A stretch of 64,000 bases of DNA from Gammaproteobacteria bacterium (GTDB taxonomy: Bacteria; Pseudomonadota; Gammaproteobacteria; Thiohalomonadales; Thiohalomonadaceae): the NCBI GenBank assembly GCA_023228645.1, contig JALOAT010000002.1:62001-126000 (forward strand), given 5' to 3'. This document shows, piece by piece, positions 9,126-18,176 of the stretch; position 1 is the first letter of the stretch, and the number at the start of each line of letters is the position of its first letter. The position numbers were made by a program, and so were the translations under genes. A model generated the notes under the pieces. The model was given only the letters and a program-made list of their open reading frames with translations, searched no databases and was not told the origin of the DNA.

Positions 9126-10019
9126 ATGAGCGTCAACACCCCTGCGGCGGTGACCAACGCCCGCATCCTGTCCGAGGCACTGCCGTACATCCGGCGCTTC
9201 TACGGCAAGACCATCGTCATCAAGTACGGCGGCAACGCCATGAACGACGCGGCCGACGTGAGCTTTGCCCGCGACGTGGTGCTCATGAAGCTGGTGGGCA
9301 TGAACCCGGTGGTGGTGCACGGCGGCGGGCCGCAGATCGGCGACCTGCTCAAGCGCCTCGGCAAGGAGAGCCGCTTCGTCGACGGCATGCGCGTCACCGA
9401 CGCCGAGACCATGGACGTGGTGCAGATGGTGCTCGGCGGCCTGGTGAACAAGCAGATCGTCAGCCTGCTGAACCGTCACGGCGGCAAGGCCGTGGGCCTG
9501 ACCGGCAAGGACGCGGACCTCATCCGCGCGCGCAAGCTCACCTTCAAGCGCAGCGCCCCCGAGATGAACGCGCCCGAGATCATCGACATCGGCCACGTGG
9601 GCGAGGTGGAATCCGTGGACGCCAGCGTGGTGGACATGCTGGTGCAGGGCGACTTCATCCCGGTCATCGCGCCGGTGGGGGTGGGCCCGGACGGCGAGTC
9701 CTACAACATCAACGCCGATATGGTGGCCGGCAAGGTGGCCGAGGCCCTCAGCGCCGAGAAGCTCATGCTGCTCACCAATACCGCGGGCTTGCTCGACAAG
9801 CAGGGCCAGGTGCTCACCGGCCTGACCGCCGTGCAGGTGGACGGGCTCATCGCCGACGGCACCATCTACGGCGGCATGCTGCCCAAGATCCGCTGCGCGG
9901 TGGACGCGGTCAACAACGGGGTGACGAGCGCGCACATCATCGACGGCCGTGTCGAGCACGCCCTGTTGCTGGAGATTTTCACTGACGAAGGGGTCGGGTC
10001 GCTGATCCGGAAGGAGTAA
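9126..10019 (+). CDS. argB: Acetylglutamate kinase
   Basis: 297 residues; phosphorylates N-acetylglutamate in arginine biosynthesis. It shows the amino-acid-kinase motifs IKYGGNAM, VVHGGGPQI and INADMVAGKVAEAL. The start MSVNTPAAV at 9126 is preferred; a start 15 bp upstream is in frame. In Pseudomonas algC lies between dut and argB; here only 135 bp do, with nothing recognisable in them. The argB 3' end carries the AAGGAG ribosome-binding site of slmA. Confidence 0.96.
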   Translation: MSVNTPAAVTNARILSEALPYIRRFYGKTIVIKYGGNAMNDAADVSFARDVVLMKLVGMNPVVVHGGGPQIGDLLKRLGKESRFVDGMRVTDAETMDVVQMVLGGLVNKQIVSLLNRHGGKAVGLTGKDADLIRARKLTFKRSAPEMNAPEIIDIGHVGEVESVDASVVDMLVQGDFIPVIAPVGVGPDGESYNINADMVAGKVAEALSAEKLMLLTNTAGLLDKQGQVLTGLTAVQVDGLIADGTIYGGMLPKIRCAVDAVNNGVTSAHIIDGRVEHALLLEIFTDEGVGSLIRKE

Positions 10020-10024
10020 GAGTC

Positions 10025-10648
10025 ATGGCGGAGAAGAGCGAAAAACAATCGCGCCGGCACCAGATCCTCGAGGCCCTCGCGCAACAGCTGGAGACCTGCC
10101 CGGGCGAGCGCATCACCACGGCCAACCTGGCCAAGGCCGTGGGCGTGTCCGAGGCGGCGCTGTACCGGCACTTTCCCAGCAAGGCGCGCATGTTCGAGGG
10201 ACTCATCGAGTTCATCGAGGACACGGTATTCGGCCTGGTGAACCGCATCCTCGCCGAGCAGGGCGGGTCAGCCATCCGCTGCGAGCGCATCCTCACGGTG
10301 CTGCTGGGGTTTTCTGCCCGCAACCCGGGCATCACGCGCATCCTGATGGGCGATGCGCTGGTGGGTGAGACCGACCGCCTGCGCGTGCGCATCGGTCAGT
10401 TTTTCGATCGCGTGGAGACGCAGTTGAAGCAGGTGCTGCGGGAAGGCGAGCTGGCCGGGGATCTGCTGCCCGGCACCGCCATCGGCGCGGCGGCGAACCT
10501 GATGCTGTCCGTCGCCGCCGGGCGCATGAATCACTTCGTGCGCAGCGGCTTCAAGCGTGAGCCGCTGGAGAACTGGGAGCAGCAGTGGCCGATGTTGGCC
10601 CAGGGCATGTTCGCTGCGCGCACCCTGCCTGGTGTGGCCACGGCCTGA
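10025..10648 (+). CDS. slmA: Nucleoid occlusion factor SlmA (TetR family)
   Basis: 207 residues with an N-terminal helix-turn-helix (TTANLAKAVGVSEAALYRHFPSKARMF, about 35-60) and the alpha-helical C-terminal domain typical of SlmA. The protein binds palindromic chromosomal sites and blocks FtsZ assembly over the nucleoid. It follows argB by 5 bp and keeps the coaBC-dut-slmA-pyrE neighbourhood known from enteric bacteria. A stem-loop at 10655-10705 follows. Confidence 0.93.
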   Translation: MAEKSEKQSRRHQILEALAQQLETCPGERITTANLAKAVGVSEAALYRHFPSKARMFEGLIEFIEDTVFGLVNRILAEQGGSAIRCERILTVLLGFSARNPGITRILMGDALVGETDRLRVRIGQFFDRVETQLKQVLREGELAGDLLPGTAIGAAANLMLSVAAGRMNHFVRSGFKREPLENWEQQWPMLAQGMFAARTLPGVATA

Positions 10649-10654
10649 GAGTGC

Positions 10655-10705
10655 GCTGTTTCCGCTCATGGAGATACATACGGAAATCTCCGAGAGCGAA
10701 ACAGC
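10655..10705. terminator. Stem-loop between convergent genes
   Basis: GCTGTTTCCGCTCATGGAGAT pairs imperfectly with ATCTCCGAGAGCGAAACAGC to form a long hairpin of about 20 bp. There is no clear U-tract, so it may be a weak terminator or an mRNA-stabilising structure shared by slmA and the convergent DUF4124 gene. Confidence 0.6.
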
Positions 10706-10708
10706 CCC

Positions 10709-11347
10709 CTAGTTGGCGGGCAGACCCTTCAGCTCACGGAAGCGCTGCAGGTCTTGGCCGTATTTCACGCGCAGGGCGCTGATCTCCTCCTGCTTCGACG
10801 TTACGTAGCTCTGCTTGCTCTCCAGCTGCTTCTGCAGGGAATCGATGTCATCCTGCAGGTTCTTCGGCACCGCCTTGCCCGCGCTCTGCAGTTTCTCCGC
10901 ACGCTTCTGGAAATCACCGAGCCGGGTCTCCAGCTTGCCGACGCTCAGTTGGGCGTACTCCACCATGCCTTCCAGCGCCGACAGCTGGCGGTCCCGCGCC
11001 CTGATGATGTCCTGCTCGCTGGCGAAGGTGGCGAGCAGGACACGATCATTCCGCACCTGTTCCTCGCGCCGGCGTTGCTCTTCGTTGGCCGCAGCTTCTT
11101 CCTGACGGCGGCTTTCTTCCTCTGCCGCCAGTTCTTTTGCACTGCGCGCGCGTTCCTGTACCTCCAGGGTCATGCCGCGCTCATTGATGGTGCGCGTCTC
11201 CTGCTGGGCATACTCGGGCGGCACCGCATTGCCGCATTCGCGCACGCCCTGGTGGTTGGTCCAGCACTTGATGGCCGCCTGGGTGCTCGGGACGCCGAAC
11301 GCCAGCACCAGGGCCACGCCCGTAAGCAGAGGGTTGATGATGCGCAT
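10709..11347 (-). CDS. DUF4124-like exported coiled-coil protein
   Basis: 212 residues. An N-terminal signal peptide (LLTGVALVLAFGVPSTQA, cleavage near residue 24) is followed by a short DUF4124-like segment (AIKCWTNHQGVRECGNAVPPEY). A long charged region (about 65-205), rich in E, K, R and Q, should form a coiled coil. The protein is probably periplasmic. Its function is unknown; similar proteins are common in Gammaproteobacteria. The ATG at 11347 is chosen because the signal peptide begins there. Confidence 0.75.
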   Translation of the reverse strand: MRIINPLLTGVALVLAFGVPSTQAAIKCWTNHQGVRECGNAVPPEYAQQETRTINERGMTLEVQERARSAKELAAEEESRRQEEAAANEEQRRREEQVRNDRVLLATFASEQDIIRARDRQLSALEGMVEYAQLSVGKLETRLGDFQKRAEKLQSAGKAVPKNLQDDIDSLQKQLESKQSYVTSKQEEISALRVKYGQDLQRFRELKGLPAN

Positions 11348-11459
11348 GGAGTATCTCGCTAGCAAGGTCACTGATCCGATGACTGTTCGCTGGCCAGTAT
11401 ACTGCCATGCCCCGGTGCGACCCAGGCCGTTAGTGTGAGCCGGTCGGCATCGGCAATAG

Positions 11460-12101
11460 TCAGCCGATACCGTACTGGGCGCGATAGGCGCGGATGGCCT
11501 CCACCTCGGCGCTGCGGCCCTTTTCCTCCAGGTAGGCGTCGAGGTCGGCGAGGGTGACGATACTGATCACCTTGAGGCCGTAGTTACGCTCCACCTCCTG
11601 GATGGCGGAGAGTTCGCCCGTGCCGCGTTCCTGGCGATCGAGGGCGATCACCACGCCGGCCGCCGTGGCGCCCGCGGCCTCGATGAGGCCCATGGATTCG
11701 CGGATGGCCGTGCCCGCGGTGATCACGTCATCGACGATGAGCACGCGCCCGGCCAGCGGTGCGCCGACGATGTTGCCCCCTTCGCCGTGGTCCTTCGCCT
11801 CCTTGCGATTAAAGCAGTAAGGCAGGTCGCGATCGTGATTCTCGGCGAGGGCGATGGCCGCGGCGCTCGCCAGCGGAATGCCCTTGTAGGCGGGGCCGAA
11901 CAGCACGTCGAAGGCGAGCCCCGAATTGTGGATGGCGGCGGCGTAATAACGGCCCAGGCGCGCCAGCGCGGCGCCGGAATTGAACAGGCCGGCATTGAAG
12001 AAGTACGGGCTCACGCGGCCGGACTTGAGGGTGAACTGGCCGAACCGCAGCACGCCGCGCGAAATGGCGAAATCGAGAAATTCCCGCTGGTAGTCGTGCA
12101 T
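11460..12101 (-). CDS. pyrE: Orotate phosphoribosyltransferase
   Basis: 213 residues; converts orotate and PRPP to OMP in pyrimidine biosynthesis. The PRPP loop VLIVDDVITAGTA and the active-site loop NRKEAKDHGEGG are both present. It is divergent from the exonuclease III gene, as pyrE is from crc (an exonuclease III paralogue) in Pseudomonas. The shared intergenic region is about 105 bp. Confidence 0.97.
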   Translation of the reverse strand: MHDYQREFLDFAISRGVLRFGQFTLKSGRVSPYFFNAGLFNSGAALARLGRYYAAAIHNSGLAFDVLFGPAYKGIPLASAAAIALAENHDRDLPYCFNRKEAKDHGEGGNIVGAPLAGRVLIVDDVITAGTAIRESMGLIEAAGATAAGVVIALDRQERGTGELSAIQEVERNYGLKVISIVTLADLDAYLEEKGRSAEVEAIRAYRAQYGIG

Positions 12102-12206
12102 CGCAATGGAACCTGCTGGAGAGGAAGGGCGCCATTATAGGCGCGGCGGTTGCACGTCGGAACCGTTCCGTTATGCTCCCGTCTCCCCCAATCAGAGAGC
12201 GTATTC

Positions 12207-12980
12207 GTGAGAATCATCAGCGCCAACGTCAACGGCATCCGCTCCGCGGCGAGCAAGGGCTTCTTCGGCTGGCTCGCGGGCCAGGACGCGGACGTGGTGT
12301 GCGTGCAGGAGACCAAGGCCCAGGAACATCAGCTCGTTGCACCCGAGTTCCGACCCGACGGGCTCTCCTGTCACTATTTCGACGCGCAGCGCAAGGGTTA
12401 CAGCGGCGTCGCGTTGTTCTGCCGCAGGCCGCCCGATCGCGTGGTGCGCGGGCTTGGCTTCGACGGCTGCGACGACGAGGGTCGCTACATCCAGGCCGAC
12501 TACGGCAATCTGAGCATCGCCTCGCTGTACCTGCCCTCCGGGTCCGCAGGGCCGGAGCGTCAGGCGGCGAAGTACGCCTTCATGGATGCGTTCCTGGCGG
12601 TGCTCGCACGGATGCGCAAGGATGGCCGCGACTACATCATCTGCGGCGACTGGAACATCGCGCACCGCAACATCGACCTGAAGAACTGGCGCAGCAACCA
12701 GAAGAACTCGGGCTTTCTGCCCGAGGAGCGTGCCTGGCTGGATGAGGTGTTCGACGAACTCGGCTGGGTGGACGCCTTCCGCGTGGTGAACCAGGAGCCG
12801 GATCAGTACACTTGGTGGTCGAACCGGGGCCAGGCGTGGGCGAAGAACGTGGGTTGGCGCATCGATTACCAGATCATCTCCCCCGCGCTGCGCGAGCGGG
12901 TGCAGGCCGCCGGCATCTACAAGGACCAGCGCTTTTCCGACCACGCGCCGCTCATCCTGGATTACGGCGTCCAGCTTTGA
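12207..12980 (+). CDS. Exodeoxyribonuclease III
   Basis: 257 residues from a GTG start at 12207 (MRIISANVNGIRSA), which matches the family start. An upstream in-frame start would add an unconserved leader. The endonuclease/exonuclease/phosphatase catalytic residues are intact: VNG, QETKAQ, CGDWN and SDHAPL. It should act in base-excision repair as an AP endonuclease/3' exonuclease. Its position beside pyrE is that of Crc in Pseudomonas, but Crc has lost these residues, so this is an active-type enzyme. Confidence 0.93.
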   Translation: MRIISANVNGIRSAASKGFFGWLAGQDADVVCVQETKAQEHQLVAPEFRPDGLSCHYFDAQRKGYSGVALFCRRPPDRVVRGLGFDGCDDEGRYIQADYGNLSIASLYLPSGSAGPERQAAKYAFMDAFLAVLARMRKDGRDYIICGDWNIAHRNIDLKNWRSNQKNSGFLPEERAWLDEVFDELGWVDAFRVVNQEPDQYTWWSNRGQAWAKNVGWRIDYQIISPALRERVQAAGIYKDQRFSDHAPLILDYGVQL

Positions 12981-13006
12981 GTCGCAGCCGGGAAGAAAAC
13001 GGCCCA

Positions 13007-13050
13007 ACGCAGAGACGCAGAGACGCAGAGAGCGCAGAGGACGCAAAGGA
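13007..13050. repeat. Short tandem ACGCAGAG repeat
   Basis: Three exact ACGCAGAG units and two decayed units occur between the exonuclease III and M48 peptidase genes. The pattern resembles one arm of the inverted element at 62257-62345, with no matching second arm nearby. Confidence 0.6.
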
Positions 13051-13102
13051 ACATCGTCGATGCGCCGTCCTATCCTTTCAGCAGCCACCCAGAGGATTTG
13101 CC

Positions 13103-13891
13103 ATGCACCGCTCGCTCCTCTTCGCCGCCGTCGCGACCGTCGCGGTGGCCTGTGCCACCTCGCCGCTGGGGCGCCAGCAACTGCGGTTCTTTCCAGGCGA
13201 CCAGATGGCGGAGATGGGCGCGGCCGCCTTCGCGCAGACCCGCAAGGAGACCCCCGCCGTCTCAGACCCGGCGCTCACCGGGTATGTGAAGTGCGTGGCC
13301 GACGCCATCACACCGCTCGTGGAGGGTGGTCCCGAAACCTGGGAGGTGGTGGTGTTCGACGACCCGCAGGCCAACGCCTTTGCGCTCCCCGGTGGCAAGA
13401 TCGGCGTCTATCGCGGGCTGCTGGATGTGGCGAAGACCCAGCACCAGCTCGCCACGGTGATCGGCCACGAGATCGCCCACGTGCAGGCGGAACACGGTAA
13501 CGAGCGGGTCTCTACCGCCTATGCCACGGAAGCAGGACTGCAGCTCGTTCAGGCGCTCGCGGGCGGGCAGGGCGCACAGAACGACAACGTCATGGCCTTG
13601 CTCGGACTCGGTGCGCAGGTGGGCGTGCTGCTGCCGTTTTCACGCACCCAGGAGACCGAGGCGGATCTCATCGGACTCGATCTGATGGCCCGCGCCGGTT
13701 TCGACCCGCGCGAGAGCGTGCAGTTGTGGCAGAACATGGGCGCAGGCGGCAACGGCGCCCCGCCCGAATTCCTTTCCACCCACCCGTCCCACGGCACCCG
13801 CACCGACGACCTCAACCGGCGCATGGACCAGGCGCTGGCCCTCTATCAAGAGGCGCAGCAACAAGGGCGCACACCAGACTGCCGGCGCTGA
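13103..13891 (+). CDS. M48 family metallopeptidase, probable lipoprotein
   Basis: 262 residues. The N-terminus MHRSLLFAAVATVAVACATS is a signal sequence with a lipobox-like AVAC, so the protein is probably lipid-anchored in the envelope. The zinc motif HEIAH (in VIGHEIAHVQAEHGNE) and the downstream glutamate region ETEADLIGLDLMARAG are intact, as expected for an active M48 peptidase of the LoiP/BepA-like envelope group. STHPSHGTR near the C-terminus is another family signature. Probable role: quality control of envelope proteins. Confidence 0.88.
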   Translation: MHRSLLFAAVATVAVACATSPLGRQQLRFFPGDQMAEMGAAAFAQTRKETPAVSDPALTGYVKCVADAITPLVEGGPETWEVVVFDDPQANAFALPGGKIGVYRGLLDVAKTQHQLATVIGHEIAHVQAEHGNERVSTAYATEAGLQLVQALAGGQGAQNDNVMALLGLGAQVGVLLPFSRTQETEADLIGLDLMARAGFDPRESVQLWQNMGAGGNGAPPEFLSTHPSHGTRTDDLNRRMDQALALYQEAQQQGRTPDCRR

Positions 13892-13898
13892 GGCCAGG

Positions 13899-15362
13899 CT
13901 ATTTCGCAGAGCTCCCTTCGCCTGCGCCCGCGGCCTGGACCTTGTTGCGGCCCGTACTGCGGGCACGTCGCAACGCGTCACCCGCCTCGCGGATCAGATC
14001 CTCTTCCGATTGCCCGGTGCGCCAGGCGCCCACACCGATACAGCAGCTGAGCCGTGGCGACCTGGCTGCGGTCTTTTCCTGGACGACGCTGCGGAACCGC
14101 TCGGCGACCCGCAGCGCCTGGCCGGGCGCAGTGTGCGGAAGCACAACGGCCATGTGCTGCTCGTCCAGCAGGCCGGACGCGTCGGTCTCCCGCAAGGTGC
14201 CGGCGACGGCCTTCGCGGCGGCGACCAGGGCCGCCGGGGGCGAGAGGCCTTCCACGGGGTCAGGGCTGAGCAACAGCAAGCCGAGCGGCTGGCCATGACG
14301 CCTCGCTTCCGCGAGCGCGGTGGCGAGGCGTTCGGCGAACGCATAGGGTGTGCCCAGCCCGGTGGCCGGGTCGCGGCGCGCCAGGGTGCCGATGCGCTCG
14401 TCGATCTGATTGACCCGCGCGCTGGTGCGCATCAGCTGTTCGGCCAGGCTGTGCACCTGCTGTAGTGCTTGGCGTCGCGCCTCCGTTTCTTCCTCAAGGC
14501 GCGCCTTGGCCGCGGCCAGCTCCTGTTGGTGCGCCGCCTGTGCGCGCTGGCGTTCCTCGGCCGATTCGCCAAGCTCCTTGCGCAGGCGTTCGAGGGTCTG
14601 CACGTGCTCACGCTCCTGGCCCACCTCCGTGCCCTGCACCAGCCAGCCGAAGTGGCGTTCTTCGATGGTGATCGACCGCCAGTTCAGTCGCAGCGTGCGC
14701 GACTGACCCTCATCCGAGCGTTCCACCACGCGCGTGCCTTCGGTCTTCGCGTAGCCCTTGCCGAGCAGGGCCTCGGGGCTTTCGAGGTCCATGCGTTTCA
14801 CGCCGAGCAGCGTCAGGAAGCGGGGATTCACCTCGCTCCAGCCGCCGCCCGGGCTCACCAGCGCGAGCGCGGTATCGGCCTGCAACAGGGCCTGGGTGAC
14901 CAGCGCGGCGCGCGCGCGTCTCTCACGCAACTCCTGATGTTGTTCGAAGGCCTCCCGGGACAAGGTGGCGTTGGCGCGCCGCAGCTGGACGGGACTCGGC
15001 AGACGCCGCGCCCTGGGCAGCCAGGCGAGGAACGCCAGCGCCGTGACCGCCAGCAGCGTGGCGGCGATGGCGCCGAGGCGTCCGCCGCGTTCCGGGTCCG
15101 GCCACCACAGTTGCCAGGCGGCGAAGCCGTGCACCACCGCGAGGGCGAACAGCGCCGACGCGCACAGTACCAGCAGCCCGCGGTAGCCGAGGTCGCGGCG
15201 GCGCAGCGCGAGATAAAGTAGGCCGAGCGGGAGCAGCAGCAAGGCGAGCGCCGTGGCCGCCTCGGCGAAGGCATGCAGCAGGATCAGCCCGTGGTCCCAG
15301 GCCAGCGGCGAGGCCGCCAGCGCCGAGTCCATGGCAGAGGAGAATTGCTGGAGGTATTCCAT
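13899..15362 (-). CDS. Membrane sensor protein with degenerate GGDEF domain
   Basis: 487 residues from the ATG at 15362. The N-terminal ~140 residues contain about four hydrophobic helices. A PAS-like segment (about 165-245), a coiled coil (about 250-325) and a C-terminal GGDEF-like domain (RRDPATGLGTPYAFAERL onward) follow. The signature loop reads LLDEQHMAVVLP instead of GGDEF, so diguanylate cyclase activity is unlikely; it may bind GTP or cyclic-di-GMP or act through dimerisation. It is downstream of the AmpG-like gene on the same strand (44 bp apart) and convergent with the M48 gene. Confidence 0.8.
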   Translation of the reverse strand: MEYLQQFSSAMDSALAASPLAWDHGLILLHAFAEAATALALLLLPLGLLYLALRRRDLGYRGLLVLCASALFALAVVHGFAAWQLWWPDPERGGRLGAIAATLLAVTALAFLAWLPRARRLPSPVQLRRANATLSREAFEQHQELRERRARAALVTQALLQADTALALVSPGGGWSEVNPRFLTLLGVKRMDLESPEALLGKGYAKTEGTRVVERSDEGQSRTLRLNWRSITIEERHFGWLVQGTEVGQEREHVQTLERLRKELGESAEERQRAQAAHQQELAAAKARLEEETEARRQALQQVHSLAEQLMRTSARVNQIDERIGTLARRDPATGLGTPYAFAERLATALAEARRHGQPLGLLLLSPDPVEGLSPPAALVAAAKAVAGTLRETDASGLLDEQHMAVVLPHTAPGQALRVAERFRSVVQEKTAARSPRLSCCIGVGAWRTGQSEEDLIREAGDALRRARSTGRNKVQAAGAGEGSSAK

Positions 15363-15406
15363 CCCGGTACACCCCGATGAGTCAGCCACCAGAGTGTAGC
15401 GGGGGT

Positions 15407-16891
15407 TCAACCGGTGCGGTTCAGCTCCAGGGACTTGCGCACCCAGGGCAGCAGCAGATAGGCGGGGAAGGCCAGCAGGAAGGTGACGAAGAAATACAGG
15501 GAGTAGCCGAGGCCTTCGGCGCCGTAGCCGCTCGCCCAGCCCGCCAGGGAGCGGCTCAGGGCGAACACCGAAGACAGCAGCGCGTATTCGGTGGCGGAGT
15601 GCTCCTTGTTCACGATGGCCATGAGGAAGGCCAGGAAGGCGGCGGTGCCCAGTCCGCCGGTGAAGGATTCGATACCGCTCGCGCTGTACATCAGCGCGGC
15701 CTGTGGCAGCGAGGGATCGCCTGCCAGCGGAATCGCATAGGCGGCGTAGGCGTACACCAGATTGGAGATCGCCTGGAACAGGCCGAGGATCCACAGGGCG
15801 TGGAAGATACCGATGCGGTCGGTGATCAGGCCACCCACCACGCCGCCGGCGATGGACAGCACCAGGCCCAGGTTCACCGACACCAGGCCGATGGCGCTGG
15901 CGGAAAAACCCGCATCCACCCAGAACGGCTTCACCATCAGACCCATGGCCGCGTCGCCCAGCTTGAACAACAGGATGAAACCGATGACCGGCAGCATGTA
16001 ACGCCGCCGCAGCAGCTCCATCAGTGCGCCGAACATGGGGCCGTGGCTCAGGGACTCGAAACTTGCCGTCCCGGGGGCGCGGAAGGCCGAGCCGGCGAGC
16101 ACCACGCCGCCGCTGAGCACGAAGGCCCAGGTCCACATGCCGCTCCACTGCGCAGACCACTGGGTGGTGCGATCCACCAGCCACAGGCTGCCGAGCAGGA
16201 ACAGCATCACCGCGGTGAGGGCGAGCGGGTGGGCGGCGAGGGTGCGCAGTTCATGGGTGAGGGACATGCCGGGTGTGGTGGCCGCGGGGCGTTCGCGCGG
16301 CGCACGCAGACAGGCCAACCCAAGCAGCCCCAGCAGCAGGGCGCCGGCCGCATAAGTGGCCGCCCAGCCCAGGTAATCGCTCAGCATCAGCATGATGCCC
16401 GAGGTGAGCATGCCGACCCGGTACAGGCCGATGCGCAGACCGTTGGCGAGACCCAGCTCGTTCTTGTCGAGCAGCTCGATGGTGTAGCCGTCGATAGCGA
16501 TGTCGTTGGTGGCGGAGAGCAGGGCGAACACCCCGATGGCGATCCACACCCAGGTGCCGAAGCCGCCGTGCGCGGCCAGGGCGATGAGCACCAGGCCCAT
16601 GGCCAGGTCGGCGCCGGCCATCCAGCGGCGGTGTTGCCGGTAGTGATCAATGGCCGGCGCCCAGAGGAATTTGAGCGTCCAGGCCAGGCCGATGAGGCCG
16701 ATGAGGCCGATGTCGCGCAGATCGACGCCCTGCTGGCGGAAGTGCACGGGGAAGACGTCGTAAAACACGCCGAGCGGGAAGCCTTCGGCGAAATACAGCA
16801 GGCCGACCCAGAACAGTTTGGATTTGAGGAGTTTGGGGGTGTGTTCCGGCACGTCTGTGTGGGTCGATGGTGAGCGACGGGTATCATACAC
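15407..16891 (-). CDS. AmpG-like MFS transporter
   Basis: 494 residues with about 12-14 predicted transmembrane helices. The N-terminal portion LLYFAEGFPLGVFYDVFPVHFRQQG and the ATNDIAIDGYTIELL segment resemble AmpG permeases, which import anhydro-muropeptides for cell-wall recycling. The sequence shows membership of the AmpG/MFS group; the muropeptide substrate is inferred. It is divergent from the TauE/SafE-like gene, with only 32 bp between start codons, so the promoters must overlap the coding ends. Confidence 0.8.
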   Translation of the reverse strand: MYDTRRSPSTHTDVPEHTPKLLKSKLFWVGLLYFAEGFPLGVFYDVFPVHFRQQGVDLRDIGLIGLIGLAWTLKFLWAPAIDHYRQHRRWMAGADLAMGLVLIALAAHGGFGTWVWIAIGVFALLSATNDIAIDGYTIELLDKNELGLANGLRIGLYRVGMLTSGIMLMLSDYLGWAATYAAGALLLGLLGLACLRAPRERPAATTPGMSLTHELRTLAAHPLALTAVMLFLLGSLWLVDRTTQWSAQWSGMWTWAFVLSGGVVLAGSAFRAPGTASFESLSHGPMFGALMELLRRRYMLPVIGFILLFKLGDAAMGLMVKPFWVDAGFSASAIGLVSVNLGLVLSIAGGVVGGLITDRIGIFHALWILGLFQAISNLVYAYAAYAIPLAGDPSLPQAALMYSASGIESFTGGLGTAAFLAFLMAIVNKEHSATEYALLSSVFALSRSLAGWASGYGAEGLGYSLYFFVTFLLAFPAYLLLPWVRKSLELNRTG

Positions 16892-16923
16892 AGTTTCCGA
16901 GCCCGCTCCGCGAACCCAGTCCC

Positions 16924-17607
16924 ATGCCCCTGGATGCCTCTTTTCTGGCCGCTTTTCTCGTCGGTTTCACCGGCGGCGTGCACTGTGTCGGCATGTGCGG
17001 CGGCATCGTCGGCGCGCTCAGTTTCGGTGTGCCCGAGCCGGTGCGCGGCCGACCGCTGCGTTTTCTTCCCTACCTGCTCGCCTACAACACCGGGCGCCTG
17101 CTCAGCTACACAGTGGCCGGCGGGCTGGTGGGCGGCCTCGGTCTGCTGGCGGCCAACCTGGCCCTGCTGCACCGCGGCCAGCTGGTCCTGCAAGGCTTGG
17201 CGGCGCTGTTCATGATCGCGCTGGGACTGTACCTGGGCGGTTGGTGGGGCGGACTCGCGCATATCGAGCGCGCGGGCGCGGGGATCTGGCGACGCCTGGA
17301 GCCGCTCGGGCGCCGGCTGGTGCCGGTGCGCCGCCCCGCCCATGCCTTCGGACTCGGTCTGGTGTGGGGCTGGCTGCCTTGCGGACTGGTCTACAGCGTC
17401 CTGGTATGGGCGCTGGCCGCGGGCGGTCCCGGGCAAGGCGCGCTGCTGCTGCTCGGTTTCGGACTGGGCACCCTGCCCAACCTGCTCGCCATGGGCCTGG
17501 TGGCCGGACGCATGGCCGCGTTTACCCGCAAGCCCTGGGTGCAGCGCAGCGCAGGGTTGTTGGTGATCGCATTTGGTGCACTGGAAGGCTACCGCGCCTT
17601 GGTCTGA
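16924..17607 (+). CDS. Sulfite exporter TauE/SafE family membrane protein
   Basis: 227 residues with about six transmembrane helices. The N-terminus FLVGFTGGVHCVGMCGGIVGAL carries the GGxHCxGMCGG motif of the UreH-like subgroup, often found near cytochrome oxidase or metal-handling genes. VWGWLPCGLVYSVL is the second repeat motif. The start MPLDASFLAAF at 16924 is preferred over an upstream in-frame start that would overlap the divergent MFS gene. The transported species is unknown; copper or sulfur compounds are suggested by relatives. Confidence 0.8.
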   Translation: MPLDASFLAAFLVGFTGGVHCVGMCGGIVGALSFGVPEPVRGRPLRFLPYLLAYNTGRLLSYTVAGGLVGGLGLLAANLALLHRGQLVLQGLAALFMIALGLYLGGWWGGLAHIERAGAGIWRRLEPLGRRLVPVRRPAHAFGLGLVWGWLPCGLVYSVLVWALAAGGPGQGALLLLGFGLGTLPNLLAMGLVAGRMAAFTRKPWVQRSAGLLVIAFGALEGYRALV

Positions 17608-17641
17608 GCAGTGACCTGCGTCACTTCCCGGGCCTGACGTT

Positions 17642-18079
17642 TCAGCGCGTGAAGAATTGCTTGCGGAAATTGAACGTATAGGGCTGCTTCACTTCGGTTG
17701 GCCTGACCCGCACCTCGAAGTCGAGTACTTCCTCGTCGGTGACGGGGAAATCCGCCAAATAATAGATGGCGCCGCCTTCGCGCACTTCACGCACCTCGAG
17801 CGCACGCGTCTGCTGGTTCAGGGTGAGGGCGCGGGCATTCACCTTGGCGGCCACATCGGCGATCGCCGTCGCCGGCTTGCGCTGGATGGCGATGGTCAGC
17901 ACACCGCGATTGTGGCTGCGCTGGATGCCATGGGACTTCGCGATGGGTGGATGCAGCATGTCCGCGGTGAAGGCATTGTAGTGGACGACGTAATCGTCGA
18001 ATTCCACTGATTGCACCGCCTGGGCGGCGCCGGGGACGAACGCGAACAACCAGACGGCGAGAAGCGCGAAACGTCTCAT
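17642..18079 (-). CDS. DUF4426 domain exported protein
   Basis: 145 residues from the ATG at 18079 (MRRFALLAVWLFAFVPGAAQA, a signal peptide). The mature part matches the DUF4426 pattern (YVVHYNAFTADMLHP, RPTEVKQPYTFNFRKQFFTR). A homologue lies close to yggT/proC in Pseudomonas, so the position is conserved. Periplasmic; function unknown. Confidence 0.8.
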   Translation of the reverse strand: MRRFALLAVWLFAFVPGAAQAVQSVEFDDYVVHYNAFTADMLHPPIAKSHGIQRSHNRGVLTIAIQRKPATAIADVAAKVNARALTLNQQTRALEVREVREGGAIYYLADFPVTDEEVLDFEVRVRPTEVKQPYTFNFRKQFFTR

Positions 18080-18176
18080 GGGAACCCCCTGAGCAGCCGA
18101 ATGAAACAACTATAGTCGTATCCCGGCTTTCGGCACGTGCACTGAACAGAAGTCCCGCCCGTGATCCGGCTGGCGG

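Noticed and set aside
15363..16184. An N-terminal extension of the GGDEF-like membrane protein
   Set aside because: The extension is an out-of-frame reading of the AmpG-like gene; the hydrophobic N-terminus begins at 15362.
17609..17624. AGTGACCTGCGTCACT palindrome as an FNR-type operator
   Set aside because: It lies between two convergent gene ends, where no promoter is expected, and only loosely resembles the FNR consensus.
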